In this document: piece by piece, positions 53,226 to 61,273 of the stretch
Layout: each line of letters opens with the position of its first letter
Position numbering within the stretch: position 1 is the first letter of the stretch
Assembly (NCBI RefSeq): GCF_018861735.1
Contig: NZ_JAHLEB010000010.1
Span: 1-64,000, forward strand
Origin: Clostridium lacusfryxellense
GTDB lineage: Bacteria; Bacillota; Clostridia; Clostridiales; Clostridiaceae
Direction of reading: 5' to 3'
DNA length: 64,000 nucleotides
Program-made: the position numbers and the translations under genes
Notes under the pieces: model-generated
Told to the model about the DNA's origin: nothing
Seen by the model: only the letters and a program-made list of their open reading frames with translations
Databases searched by the model: none

Positions 53226-53430
53226 ATGAAGATTATCACAAAGAGCTTGATATACGATGTCTAAACAGAAAATTCTCGGCCTCTGTGAGCACGTAACAAT
53301 TATTAATTGTTACGTGCTCACATTCGGTGTCCTGACTCATGAGAATTTTAAATTAGCAAAAGAAGAATTTCTAAATGAAATGTCAATGTTTCCGAACTTC
53401 TTATTTCAAGTCACTATGGAGAATCTTCAT
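53226..53430 (+). repeat. Near-palindromic repeat element, copy C (rearranged)
   Basis: This 205-bp relative of copy B has the same right arm (53341-53430 against 53096-53185, about 90 percent identical by eye), including the terminal GAGAATCTTCAT. The left arm is shortened, and the core is cut after CGGTGTCCTGACTCA. A perfect 37-bp palindrome (53285-53321, arms GTGAGCACGTAACAATTA) stands before the core where copies A and B have none. Copies B and C are in direct orientation and 40 bases apart. Confidence 0.8.
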
Positions 53431-53465
53431 ATTTTATATCTCATATTATTAATTATTTTGAAACC

Positions 53466-55331
53466 TTAGGCTTTTTCTGGTTGTGTAATATTTGCACTTC
53501 TATTATATGTGGGAACTATCTCTTCTATTTTTGCATATAATAATTCTAAATCATCTTTCTCGATTATTACAGCTAATTCATCCATTCGCTGTTTTATTAC
53601 GCTTAAATCACTGAACGTTGGTTTGCCTATAAAAATCTTTTCGTGTTTAGTATTTATAAGACCTTCTTCACTCATTAGAAGTTCTTCATAAAGCTTTTCA
53701 CCTGGTCTTAGACCTGTAATTTCTATTTTTATGTCTACATTTGGCTCGAAGCCTGAAAGCCTTATTAAATCCCAGGCTAGATCATATATTTTTACTGGTT
53801 TGCCCATATCAAGGACAAATATTTCTCCACCTTGGGCGTAAGCTCCGGCTTGTAGTACTAATTGCGATGCTTCTGGTATTGTCATAAAGAACCTAGTTAT
53901 ATATTTATTAGTAAGTGTAACTGGGCCACCATGAGCTATTTGGTTTTTAAATAGGGGTATAACTGACCCATTGCTTCCTAATACATTTCCAAATCTAACT
54001 GCTACAAATCTAGTTTCACTTATTTTGTCCATAGATTGTATAATCATTTCACACATTCTCTTAGTAGCTCCCATAACGTTAGTTGGATTCACTGCTTTGT
54101 CTGTAGAAATCATTACAAACCGCTCTGCGTTAAACCTATGAGCACAACTTGCAACATTAAAAGTTCCAAACACATTGTTTTTTATAGCTTCCATAGGACT
54201 TTCTTCCATTAGTGGAACATGTTTATGCGCAGCTGCGTTGAAAACAATATTGGGTTTATATGTTTCAAAGACATTTTCAAGTCTTAGTTTATCTCTTACT
54301 GACCCTATTAATACAATCAAATCTAATTCTGGATACTTATACTGAAGTTCCATTTGTAGATCATAAGCATTATTTTCATATATATCAAAAATAATTAGTT
54401 GTTTTGGTCCAAATTTTATAATCTGTCTGCATAATTCAGAACCGATAGAACCACCACCACCAGTTACTAATATGCTTTTATCATGAATGTAACTTGCAAT
54501 ACCATCCATATCAAGTAACACTGCTTTACGCCCCAGTAAATCCTCAATATTGACTTCTCTAATTTGACTTAAAGAAGATTTTCCATTTATTATCTCAAAC
54601 ATACCTGGAATAATTTCTATCTTACAATTCGTTTTTTTGCATATTTCTAAAATTGCACTTTTATCTTCATCTTCTATAGTTGGAATAGCTAAAAGTATAG
54701 TGTCTATAGCTTTTTCCTTTGCTATGGAAGGTATGTCCTTCCTACTTCCAAGAACCTTTACCCCCATAATATTGTTTCCTTTTTTGTAACTTTCGTCATC
54801 AATTACAGCTACAGGTCTATATTTGCTCTGATTACTGCCCTTCATCTCTTTAATAACCATAGCAGCTGCTTCTCCAGCTCCAATAATCATTACTCTCTTT
54901 CGGTCGTTCTTAGTTACATTACAATTTATAATACTCTCGAATCTAGCGAAGATTCTAAAAGACATTCTTAAACTAAGTATAAAAATAATAATAAAAGCAC
55001 AAGCTACTATACTTACTCCATATGCAAATTCGTGCCCAATAATCCTTACAAAAATAATGGTTGCAACATTTGCAATAAGGCACGCAGCAATTATAAGAAT
55101 ATATTCATCTATACTTGCGTAACTCCAAAGGCTTTTATAGAGCTTAAAGAGAAAAAAGCAACCTAAATATATAACTGTTACACTTAATGCTACCGTTTTA
55201 TATCTATTAGCGTAAAACATAAAATTCCTGAAATTATATATATAAAAAAAGCCTAGTATATATGCCACGTTGATTAGTGCTGCATCACTTATAATTAGTA
55301 TCGGCTTTCTCCATTTTCCTATATTCTTCAT
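53466..55331 (-). CDS. Membrane-anchored nucleotide-sugar 4,6-dehydratase (PglF/CapD/WbpM family), copy 2
   Basis: This 621-residue protein is about 90-95 percent identical by eye to copy 1 at 48440-50329. It has the same membrane region, glycine loops (IIGAGEAAAM, VTGGGGSIGSELC) and Met-type active site (NPTNVMGATKR). Differences are scattered, and the C-terminus lacks the Ala/Glu-rich tail. The upstream promoter region is duplicated too. No glycosyltransferase gene follows it, because elements C and B lie directly downstream. It may be a backup copy, a regulatory paralogue with a different expression pattern, or an early duplicate on its way to loss. No inactivating change is visible. Confidence 0.9.
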   Translation of the reverse strand: MKNIGKWRKPILIISDAALINVAYILGFFYIYNFRNFMFYANRYKTVALSVTVIYLGCFFLFKLYKSLWSYASIDEYILIIAACLIANVATIIFVRIIGHEFAYGVSIVACAFIIIFILSLRMSFRIFARFESIINCNVTKNDRKRVMIIGAGEAAAMVIKEMKGSNQSKYRPVAVIDDESYKKGNNIMGVKVLGSRKDIPSIAKEKAIDTILLAIPTIEDEDKSAILEICKKTNCKIEIIPGMFEIINGKSSLSQIREVNIEDLLGRKAVLLDMDGIASYIHDKSILVTGGGGSIGSELCRQIIKFGPKQLIIFDIYENNAYDLQMELQYKYPELDLIVLIGSVRDKLRLENVFETYKPNIVFNAAAHKHVPLMEESPMEAIKNNVFGTFNVASCAHRFNAERFVMISTDKAVNPTNVMGATKRMCEMIIQSMDKISETRFVAVRFGNVLGSNGSVIPLFKNQIAHGGPVTLTNKYITRFFMTIPEASQLVLQAGAYAQGGEIFVLDMGKPVKIYDLAWDLIRLSGFEPNVDIKIEITGLRPGEKLYEELLMSEEGLINTKHEKIFIGKPTFSDLSVIKQRMDELAVIIEKDDLELLYAKIEEIVPTYNRSANITQPEKA

Positions 55332-55416
55332 AATTATCCACCTTTTTTATATTGTTTACTATTTTTTTATATAATTTTACATTTAATACATATTTCTTTC
55401 ATTTCCACTACGAATT

Positions 55417-55422
55417 AGTATA
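55417..55422 (-). promoter_or_regulatory. Extended -10 promoter of dehydratase copy 2
   Basis: The minus strand reads TATGGTATACTAATTCGTAG, identical to the element before copy 1. It lies about 85 bases before the ATG at 55331. Confidence 0.55.
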
Positions 55423-55491
55423 CCATAATCTCTCTAGATAGGTGTTGATGTTTTATAAAACTTATATGACTTATTTTCAGATAATTTCGAC

Positions 55492-55624
55492 TTATCCACA
55501 AAATAAAGAAAGTTATCCACTAAATGAGGATAACTTTCTTTTATTGTACCTTAACGGAACCATATTATGCTAATAATATAATATTTATGCATGATTATTT
55601 AATTTTATAGTAAAGTTATCCACA
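55492..55624 (+). promoter_or_regulatory. Cluster of DnaA-box-like sites
   Basis: TTATCCACA occurs exactly at 55492-55500 and 55616-55624, and TTATCCACT at 55513-55521, all on the plus strand. The DNA between is AT-rich. Two exact DnaA-box consensus matches this close are unlikely by chance, but one site also overlaps a hairpin arm. Confidence 0.35.
55504..55543 (-). terminator. Terminator-like hairpin
   Basis: AAAGAAAGTTATCC pairs with GGATAACTTTCTTT around a 9-base loop. T-rich sequence follows on both strands. It probably ends transcription of the coiled-coil protein gene at 55708-56085, about 165 bases upstream. Confidence 0.6.
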
Positions 55625-55707
55625 GGCTGGGAATTAATCTCAACGTGGATTCTAACATTTTCTTATGTATATCATTAACAGCTATAAATTTATCTTGCCT
55701 ACTTTAA

Positions 55708-56085
55708 TTATGCAATATCATTCAAGTTACTGTTACTTGTAGTCATTATTTCAACATTTAATAAACCATTTTTTATTTCTTTAACATCTTTTGAAGTATT
55801 CTTTGTAGAAAGCTCTATCACATCAATTTTTTTATTTACATTCTCTACAATATCATTATGGTCCTTTTCATTCTGAGCCATATGTGATTTTTGCACTTCT
55901 GCAATAGTTTCAACTTTACTAGTTAAATCTTCTATTAATAAAGTGTTTCTCTCCACTTTAACGTTCAAAGCAGTTAAATCTTGCTTTACAGCAGTTAAAT
56001 CATTTTTTATGTCCTTAATATCAGTTTTAAATAAAGAAAACTCTATATACATCTTTTCCATTAATTCAAATGTTTTATCGTCCAA
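55708..56085 (-). CDS. Small coiled-coil protein of unknown function
   Basis: The 125-residue protein is hydrophilic, with heptad spacing over about residues 15-110 (for example IKDIKNDLTAVKQDLTAL and VERNTLLIEDLTSKVE). It has no membrane segment. Proteins of this type are common in Clostridium, often annotated only as hypothetical. The TTG at 56085 follows AAAGGTGG at a 7-base spacing and is the likely start. No function can be assigned from context. Confidence 0.7.
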   Translation of the reverse strand: MDDKTFELMEKMYIEFSLFKTDIKDIKNDLTAVKQDLTALNVKVERNTLLIEDLTSKVETIAEVQKSHMAQNEKDHNDIVENVNKKIDVIELSTKNTSKDVKEIKNGLLNVEIMTTSNSNLNDIA

Positions 56086-56172
56086 TTCATTACCACCTTT
56101 AAAGATTTTCTAATGATCTCGCCCTTTATTATAACCTCAAACTTATAAAATTTCAAGGCAAAATCGTTAAAA

Positions 56173-56442
56173 TTATATCACCTTGTAAATGTATTTTAAA
56201 AATATAAATATTTGTACTATCAGTATGGCAGGTATTCCTATTACAAATTTATTATGTTTTGTTTTATGCCTAAATAAACGCATACCCATAAATATTCCCA
56301 AAGACCCAAACGCCAACGCTATAGCGAATAAAGTGTTTTCTGGAGTTCTCCATTTTCCCTTTCGCGATTTGTTTTTATCTGAGTACATCACAAAAACACC
56401 GTACAAGTTTATTGCTAAAATATAATATAGAAATAATTTCAT
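56173..56442 (-). CDS. DUF1294 family small membrane protein
   Basis: At 89 residues with about three hydrophobic segments, this protein has the family-typical stretch YSDKNKSRKGKWRTPENTL and then FGSLGIFMGMRLFRHKTKH (both cited in full at or below the limit). DUF1294 proteins are widespread and uncharacterised. An AGGAGG-like site precedes the ATG. The promoter region upstream (56475-56504) is duplicated in front of the GntR gene at 62506-63219. Confidence 0.87.
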   Translation of the reverse strand: MKLFLYYILAINLYGVFVMYSDKNKSRKGKWRTPENTLFAIALAFGSLGIFMGMRLFRHKTKHNKFVIGIPAILIVQIFIFLKYIYKVI

Positions 56443-56474
56443 TGTTTTTCCTCCATTTCGATTCTGGTGGCTTA

Positions 56475-56504
56475 ATTATATAATAAATAGCCCTTTAAAA
56501 TCAA
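56475..56504 (-). promoter_or_regulatory. Promoter of the DUF1294 gene
   Basis: On the minus strand TTGATT (56499-56504) and TATAAT (56475-56480) are 18 bases apart. The surrounding 45 bases recur before the GntR gene. Confidence 0.6.
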
Positions 56505-56678
56505 TGGTGTTATTTTTGCTACGCTCATCGATTATTAAATCACATAAAGTTTACATAAATATTTGATAATTCCTATTTATTTATTTGTTAATATAAGTAT
56601 ATAGAAGAATTGAAAGCTACTAAATATCTGTTTGTTTGGATAGTTTTAGCACTTATTTATAATTAGGAGGGGTCAGTT

Positions 56679-57611
56679 ATGAAAAAAATAAATTTAATAA
56701 AAATTACGTTAGATATCATAATGGTAGTTGCTTTTGTACTACTATTTAATTACAAAACTCCCGGGATGTTATTTCACGAAGTTGTAGGACTTGCTATAGG
56801 TGGTGTGATTTTGATTCATTGTGGATTAAATTGGAAATGGATTAAAGGCATAACTTTAAAAATATTTAAACATAAATTACCTTTAAAAACTAGAATTGGG
56901 TACATTTTAAACATACTTTTGTTACTTAGCGTTATATTCATAATTATTAGTGGATTATTAATTTCTAAAAAGCTATTTCCTGGTTTAGCATTAAGTGGCG
57001 GTAAGGGCCTACAGGGTTTACACATATCTATATCCTATTTTTGCCTTTTATTAATAGGAATTCATATTGGTCTTCACTGGAACTTCGTAATGAATTCTTT
57101 TAGAATAATATTTAAAATAACAGAGCAAAAGAAAATATATTCTTATATATCAAGGGTTTTGGCTGTTTTATTATTAACCTTTGGCATATACAGTGCTTAT
57201 AACGTAAACTTTGTCTCTAAAATTACAACGATTAGTGCTTTTAGCACCTCTAGCGGTGGTGGCGGTGGAGATATGAAAAGAGGAGACTTTAAACCAAACG
57301 AAGATGGCACTGGCTTCTCTCAAAAAGATGGTGATTCATCGGAAGCTGGAGGTTTTGCCACACAAGAGGATGCAACTTTGGCAAGTGATAGTGCTGTAGC
57401 ACCAGATGGCAATACTAAGCATCAAGAAAATGGCAATTCAACAAGAGGTGCTGGTGGTCGGCCACAAGGAAATGGAAAACAAATGGGCGGTGGCCAAAAT
57501 AATACTAGTATTCTAGGAATTATTACATCTTATCTTGGAGTAATATCAGTATTTTCTATAATAACATTTTATGTAGAAAAACTATTTACTAAAAGGAAGA
57601 AAATAGTTTAA
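56679..57611 (+). CDS. DUF4405 membrane protein with Gly/Asn-rich tail domain
   Basis: This 310-residue protein has four membrane helices in the first half and a fifth and sixth near residues 168-190 and 280-300. Histidines in the helices (LFHEVVG, LIHCGLNW, QGLHISI, GIHIGLHWNF) follow the DUF4405 pattern, which suggests haem binding like a small cytochrome b. Between the last two helices lies an extracytoplasmic stretch of about 90 residues rich in Gly, Asn, Asp and Ser (SGGGGGDMKRGDF), of low complexity. An electron-transfer role is likely from the family but not proven. AGGAGGGG stands seven bases before the ATG. Confidence 0.78.
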   Translation: MKKINLIKITLDIIMVVAFVLLFNYKTPGMLFHEVVGLAIGGVILIHCGLNWKWIKGITLKIFKHKLPLKTRIGYILNILLLLSVIFIIISGLLISKKLFPGLALSGGKGLQGLHISISYFCLLLIGIHIGLHWNFVMNSFRIIFKITEQKKIYSYISRVLAVLLLTFGIYSAYNVNFVSKITTISAFSTSSGGGGGDMKRGDFKPNEDGTGFSQKDGDSSEAGGFATQEDATLASDSAVAPDGNTKHQENGNSTRGAGGRPQGNGKQMGGGQNNTSILGIITSYLGVISVFSIITFYVEKLFTKRKKIV

Positions 57612-57633
57612 AACTTTAAAGCTAAGGATAATG

Positions 57634-57678
57634 AATACTCCCTTACTTTTATTTTCACAATAAAGGCAAGGGAGTATT
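57634..57678. terminator. Bidirectional terminator between convergent genes
   Basis: AATACTCCCTT pairs with AAGGGAGTATT, with further pairing inside. It lies between the DUF4405 gene and the histidine kinase gene, whose stop codons face each other. Confidence 0.75.
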
Positions 57679-57681
57679 AAA

Positions 57682-59415
57682 TTACGAATAAACATCTGAA
57701 AGTTCCACTCGTATACTTTGATTTGTACTTGGCACTTTGCTACTATACATCATATTCTGACGTACTACTTTTCTTGAAGGAATCATAACTATAAACTTGC
57801 TTCCTATCCCAAATTCACTTTCAACGGATATTGTACCACCATGTAATTCTACTATCGACTTAACTAAACTTAAGCCAACACCTGTACCTTCTGCATTTCT
57901 TGATAGAGATTTATCTACTTGCCTAAATCTATCAAATATCATATCCAAGTTTTTTTCTTCAATTCCAATGCCATTATCGCTCACTGATATTTCAACAAAT
58001 TCATTTTTCTCTTTAAAAGCTACAAGTATTTCATCACCTTTGTCTGAAAATTTTATCGCATTCGATATTAGATTTAATACTATTCTCTCTATCTTTTCTG
58101 TATCACAAGCAATAATTTTTTCTTCTACATCCGTATCAAAAATAATATTTAAACCTTTACTGTCAGTAAAATCAGTAACTGACATCACTATTTCTTCTAC
58201 AACTTCCACTATATTGTTATTGGATAAGTTCAATTTAAAAAATCCTGCTTCAATTTTTGATAAATCTACTATGTTATTAATAATTTTAGATAATCTATAT
58301 GAATTTTGATTGATTGATTCAATATATTTAATAATTGTATCCTTCTTCTCATCAAGTGATCCACTAGTGCAATACATATTAAATAACTGAGCTGTTGCAC
58401 ATATAACATTTAATGGTGTTTTAAGCTCATGAGATATGTTAACAAGGAATTCTCCCTGTAATTTCAATGCTTCTTCCATAACTATAGTAGACTTTATTTC
58501 AGGAGTAACATCTACTATTAAAATTAATATTTCTTGTATTTCTCCATTTTTTTCAAACATGGGTTCAAAAATAACATTCCAATATACCTCTTTTTCATTT
58601 ACCCAATGCTTTTTTTTATTCAAATGCTTAGTTTTCTTTTCTTCTAACACCTCCCTAATACTCTGGTAATAATCACTTGTTTTAAATGTTATAAATAAAT
58701 CTTCAACCTTTTTACCTTTTAGTTGCTCGATTGATTTAAAATTAGTATTCAATAATGTAATTATACCAAATGCCTTTTTATTAGTATCCTTTATCTTTAA
58801 GTCTGGACATGATAATCTAACAACTGGTAAATCAAAAGTATCTATGATTTTGTTCAAAATTTCATATCGGCTTCTTATAGATTTTTCATGTTTTAGGTAT
58901 TCCGTCATGTCCTTGGCACAAATCACCCCTAAAATAAATTTACCTTCACTGTCATAAATAGGGGTTCCACTAATATCTACTTGTATTGTTTTATGAGGAG
59001 ACTTTATTATCATTCTCATATTTTTAAAAGTTTCACCGCTCATAACTCTAATGGATGGATTATTTTCCAAGTCAATTTTTTCTCCATCAACATCATAATA
59101 CTCAGATTCTTTACATCCATCACCTATCTTAACTATGTCATGAGACGATAAAAATATTTCTCTTGCTTTTTTATTAAATAATGTATATAGTCCTTTATCA
59201 TCAAAAAAACAAATACCATCAGCTATATTTTCTACGATAACTTCTAATTCTTCTTTCTGCTCTTGAATCTTTCTAGATTGATCTATTGTTTCCTCAAGAA
59301 TTACTCCTTCAGATAAATTTTCAATTACACCAACTAGCTGTGCATTTTTTTGCTCTAACTCTTGAATTCTCTTATTTTGTTTCTCTAATTTTTTTTCAAA
59401 AACCCCTTCTTCCAT
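57682..59415 (-). CDS. Soluble PAS-domain sensor histidine kinase (orphan)
   Basis: The protein is about 577 residues and has no membrane helix. Order: an N-terminal coiled coil (residues 5-60), a PAS domain (about 60-180), a second weaker PAS-like domain (about 190-310), a HisKA helix pair with NISHELKTPLNVI, and a HATPase_c domain with NLISNAIKFSD (N box), VSDNGIGIE (G1) and EGTGVGLSLVKS (G2). It should autophosphorylate on the H-box histidine in response to a cytoplasmic cue. No response-regulator gene is adjacent. The ATG at 59415 follows GGGTGG at 5 bases and is preferred to a GTG three codons upstream. Confidence 0.9.
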   Translation of the reverse strand: MEEGVFEKKLEKQNKRIQELEQKNAQLVGVIENLSEGVILEETIDQSRKIQEQKEELEVIVENIADGICFFDDKGLYTLFNKKAREIFLSSHDIVKIGDGCKESEYYDVDGEKIDLENNPSIRVMSGETFKNMRMIIKSPHKTIQVDISGTPIYDSEGKFILGVICAKDMTEYLKHEKSIRSRYEILNKIIDTFDLPVVRLSCPDLKIKDTNKKAFGIITLLNTNFKSIEQLKGKKVEDLFITFKTSDYYQSIREVLEEKKTKHLNKKKHWVNEKEVYWNVIFEPMFEKNGEIQEILILIVDVTPEIKSTIVMEEALKLQGEFLVNISHELKTPLNVICATAQLFNMYCTSGSLDEKKDTIIKYIESINQNSYRLSKIINNIVDLSKIEAGFFKLNLSNNNIVEVVEEIVMSVTDFTDSKGLNIIFDTDVEEKIIACDTEKIERIVLNLISNAIKFSDKGDEILVAFKEKNEFVEISVSDNGIGIEEKNLDMIFDRFRQVDKSLSRNAEGTGVGLSLVKSIVELHGGTISVESEFGIGSKFIVMIPSRKVVRQNMMYSSKVPSTNQSIRVELSDVYS

Positions 59416-59548
59416 AGTAACCACCCTTCTGAACTTATATTGTTATTTATATATCAAGAACCACCTAAATCTCAATTTAATTGTAACACAAATGTAATTA
59501 AGTTACTTTAAAACAATCTAGTAAAATATTGTCAATAATAGTTAAACC

Positions 59549-59580
59549 CTCAACTAATTAGTCGAGGGTTTCTATTTACA
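59549..59580 (-). terminator. Terminator of the PTS gene
   Basis: AAACCCTC and GAGGGTTT enclose an inner ACTAATTAGT self-pairing stretch, giving a long stem with one weak pair. It is 40 bases past the PTS stop codon. The T tract is imperfect. Confidence 0.6.
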
Positions 59581-59619
59581 CTTTAACTACATCTTTATTT
59601 TAGAAATTATAAATTACTA

Positions 59620-61005
59620 TTAGTTTAATTCTATCTCTGTTTCTATTTTTTTATTAACTAACACATAAGTAATAGCAAAAGAAACCGCAATGGCTATTAT
59701 AATTCCTAAAACTACATATAAGAAGTATGGTCCAATATAGGCAGCAAGGCTAAATATGCTAGAAGTAATATATGCATATAAACGAACTCCGAAAGCTGCG
59801 ATAAATGCTGAAGACACCGAACTTCCAATTGTGGCTGCAATAAAAGCTTTACGATGTTTTGCTAGCACTCCAAATAATGCTGGTTCCGTAATTCCTAAAA
59901 GTCCTGAAACCGCTGCTGATAATATAACTGATTTTTGTTGTTTATTTTCTGTTCTAACATATATTGCTAAAGTTGCACCAGTGATAGCCATATTTGCCAT
60001 GAACATCATGGGCATCAACATATCAAATCCATTTTCAGAGAAATTCTGTAGTGCTATAGGAGTCATTGCATGATGCATTCCTGTAAATACTGCAATAGGT
60101 CTAATTGCTCCTACAACAACTCCCGCGAGTATTGGTGATATAGCAAATAAAGCACGAATAACAATAGCAAGTCCATTACCTAAATACGTTCCTGCAGGTC
60201 CAATTACGATTAGTGTAAGTGGAATAATGATAAACAATGTTAGAGTCGGAGTAAATACTGTTCTTAATACCTCTGGCATTATTTTATCTACCCATTTGTG
60301 AATGTAACTTAAAGCCCAAATTGCAATAATAATTGGAATAACAGATCCACTATAATTGATAACAGGAATTGGCATTCCTAGGAAAATAAATTTGCTTATT
60401 TCGCCTGCTTTTGCTGCACTAATAAGTGTTGGATACATCATTCCGCCAGCAACAGCAAGTGCCATATAAATATTAGTTTTAAAGATTTTAGCAGCAGATA
60501 CTGCTAAGAAGAATGGTAGGAAATTAAATACACCACTAGCTATTAAATCTATGATAATTACTGTATCACTTGTAGCAGATATTACCTTTAGCGCAAGCAA
60601 TCCTGATAAGACCCCTTTGATCATACCAGCCCCTGCAATTGCAGGAACTATTGGACCAAATACTCCAGAAACTATATCAAGAAGTTTGGATACTATCCCT
60701 TTTTTCTCCTGCTTGTTTTGCGTATTTTTCGGACTCTCATTAGTAATTCCTAGTTTGTTATTTAAAGCCTCGTAATAACTTTCTACATTTGTTCCTATTA
60801 CTATTTGAAATTGGTTGTTTTGTGATTTAGTACCCATTACACCTTGAAGTTTTTCAATATTATCTTTTTGTATTTTTGAGTTATCATAAAGATCAAATCG
60901 AAGTCTAGTCATACAATGCCATGCATTCTTTATATTTTCTTTACCTCCAACATATTTTATGATTCCATCTATTGTATCTCTGTTTACTTTATCTACTTTG
61001 TTCAC
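59620..61005 (-). CDS. PTS sugar transporter, fused EIIB-EIIC (glucoside family)
   Basis: Residues 1-90 form an EIIB domain with the phosphorylated cysteine C31 in AWHCMTRLRFDL. From about residue 105 is a ten-helix EIIC domain of the glucose/glucoside family (FTGMHHAMTPIALQNF, AVSGLLGITEPALFGVLAK). There is no EIIA domain, and none is encoded nearby, so phosphate must come from a separate EIIA. The GTG start follows AGGGGG at 8 bases. It diverges from an enolase-family dehydratase gene and lies near a GntR regulator, suggesting a shared sugar or sugar acid. A cre-like site lies in the promoter region. Confidence 0.9.
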   Translation of the reverse strand: MNKVDKVNRDTIDGIIKYVGGKENIKNAWHCMTRLRFDLYDNSKIQKDNIEKLQGVMGTKSQNNQFQIVIGTNVESYYEALNNKLGITNESPKNTQNKQEKKGIVSKLLDIVSGVFGPIVPAIAGAGMIKGVLSGLLALKVISATSDTVIIIDLIASGVFNFLPFFLAVSAAKIFKTNIYMALAVAGGMMYPTLISAAKAGEISKFIFLGMPIPVINYSGSVIPIIIAIWALSYIHKWVDKIMPEVLRTVFTPTLTLFIIIPLTLIVIGPAGTYLGNGLAIVIRALFAISPILAGVVVGAIRPIAVFTGMHHAMTPIALQNFSENGFDMLMPMMFMANMAITGATLAIYVRTENKQQKSVILSAAVSGLLGITEPALFGVLAKHRKAFIAATIGSSVSSAFIAAFGVRLYAYITSSIFSLAAYIGPYFLYVVLGIIIAIAVSFAITYVLVNKKIETEIELN

Positions 61006-61074
61006 TTTTTTATCCCCCTCGTATTTATTAATTCAATTCTTCTTGGCTACATAATAGCATATTAAAAGCTAGAT

Positions 61075-61088
61075 TGAAAACGGTTAAA
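61075..61088. promoter_or_regulatory. cre-like catabolite-control site
   Basis: TGAAAACGGTTAAA matches the cre consensus TGWAANCGNTNWCA at 13 of 14 positions. It lies 70 bases before the PTS start codon, where CcpA could block transcription. Confidence 0.5.
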
Positions 61089-61145
61089 AAAACCAATAAT
61101 AAATACAAACGCTTATATATCAACGTTTATATGAATTTTCCTTAG

Positions 61146-61193
61146 AATTGGTATGGTAATTAACCTAATAGCTATCAATTACCAAACCAAATT
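61146..61193. promoter_or_regulatory. Inverted-repeat operator candidate
   Basis: AATTGGTATGGTAATT (61146-61161) and AATTACCAAACCAAATT (61177-61193) are inverted with one mismatch and a 15-base spacer. It lies in the middle of the divergent promoter region of the PTS and dehydratase genes and may bind the GntR regulator encoded 1.3 kb away. Confidence 0.5.
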
Positions 61194-61273
61194 GACCTAC
61201 AGTATATTATGTGTTTAAATTTAACTAATAAAGACATTTGATCTAATTAAATTTATTAAAGGAGCTGTTCTTT

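Larger units (their letters stand above)
52942..53465. other. Non-coding interval made almost wholly of repeat copies B and C
   Basis: The 524 bases between the nitrilase-family gene and dehydratase copy 2 hold two palindromic elements in direct orientation. Short open frames here run through the inverted repeats and have no coding features. Confidence 0.7.
55332..55707. other. Non-coding interval with promoter, terminator and DnaA-box-like sites
   Basis: No gene is evident. The stretch contains the promoter of dehydratase copy 2 (-10 at 55417-55422), a terminator-like hairpin at 55504-55543, and three sites resembling the DnaA box (55492-55500, 55513-55521, 55616-55624). Confidence 0.6.

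Noticed and set aside
53084-53469. Two overlapping short reading frames of about 70 codons on the plus strand
   Set aside because: They lie inside repeat copies B and C, run through inverted-repeat arms, show related sequence because the DNA is repeated, and lack ribosome binding sites.
57797-58309. A 170-codon frame antisense to the histidine kinase
   Set aside because: It overlaps the conserved HisKA and HATPase domains on the true strand, and its Ser/Thr/Ile-rich composition is that of a shadow frame.
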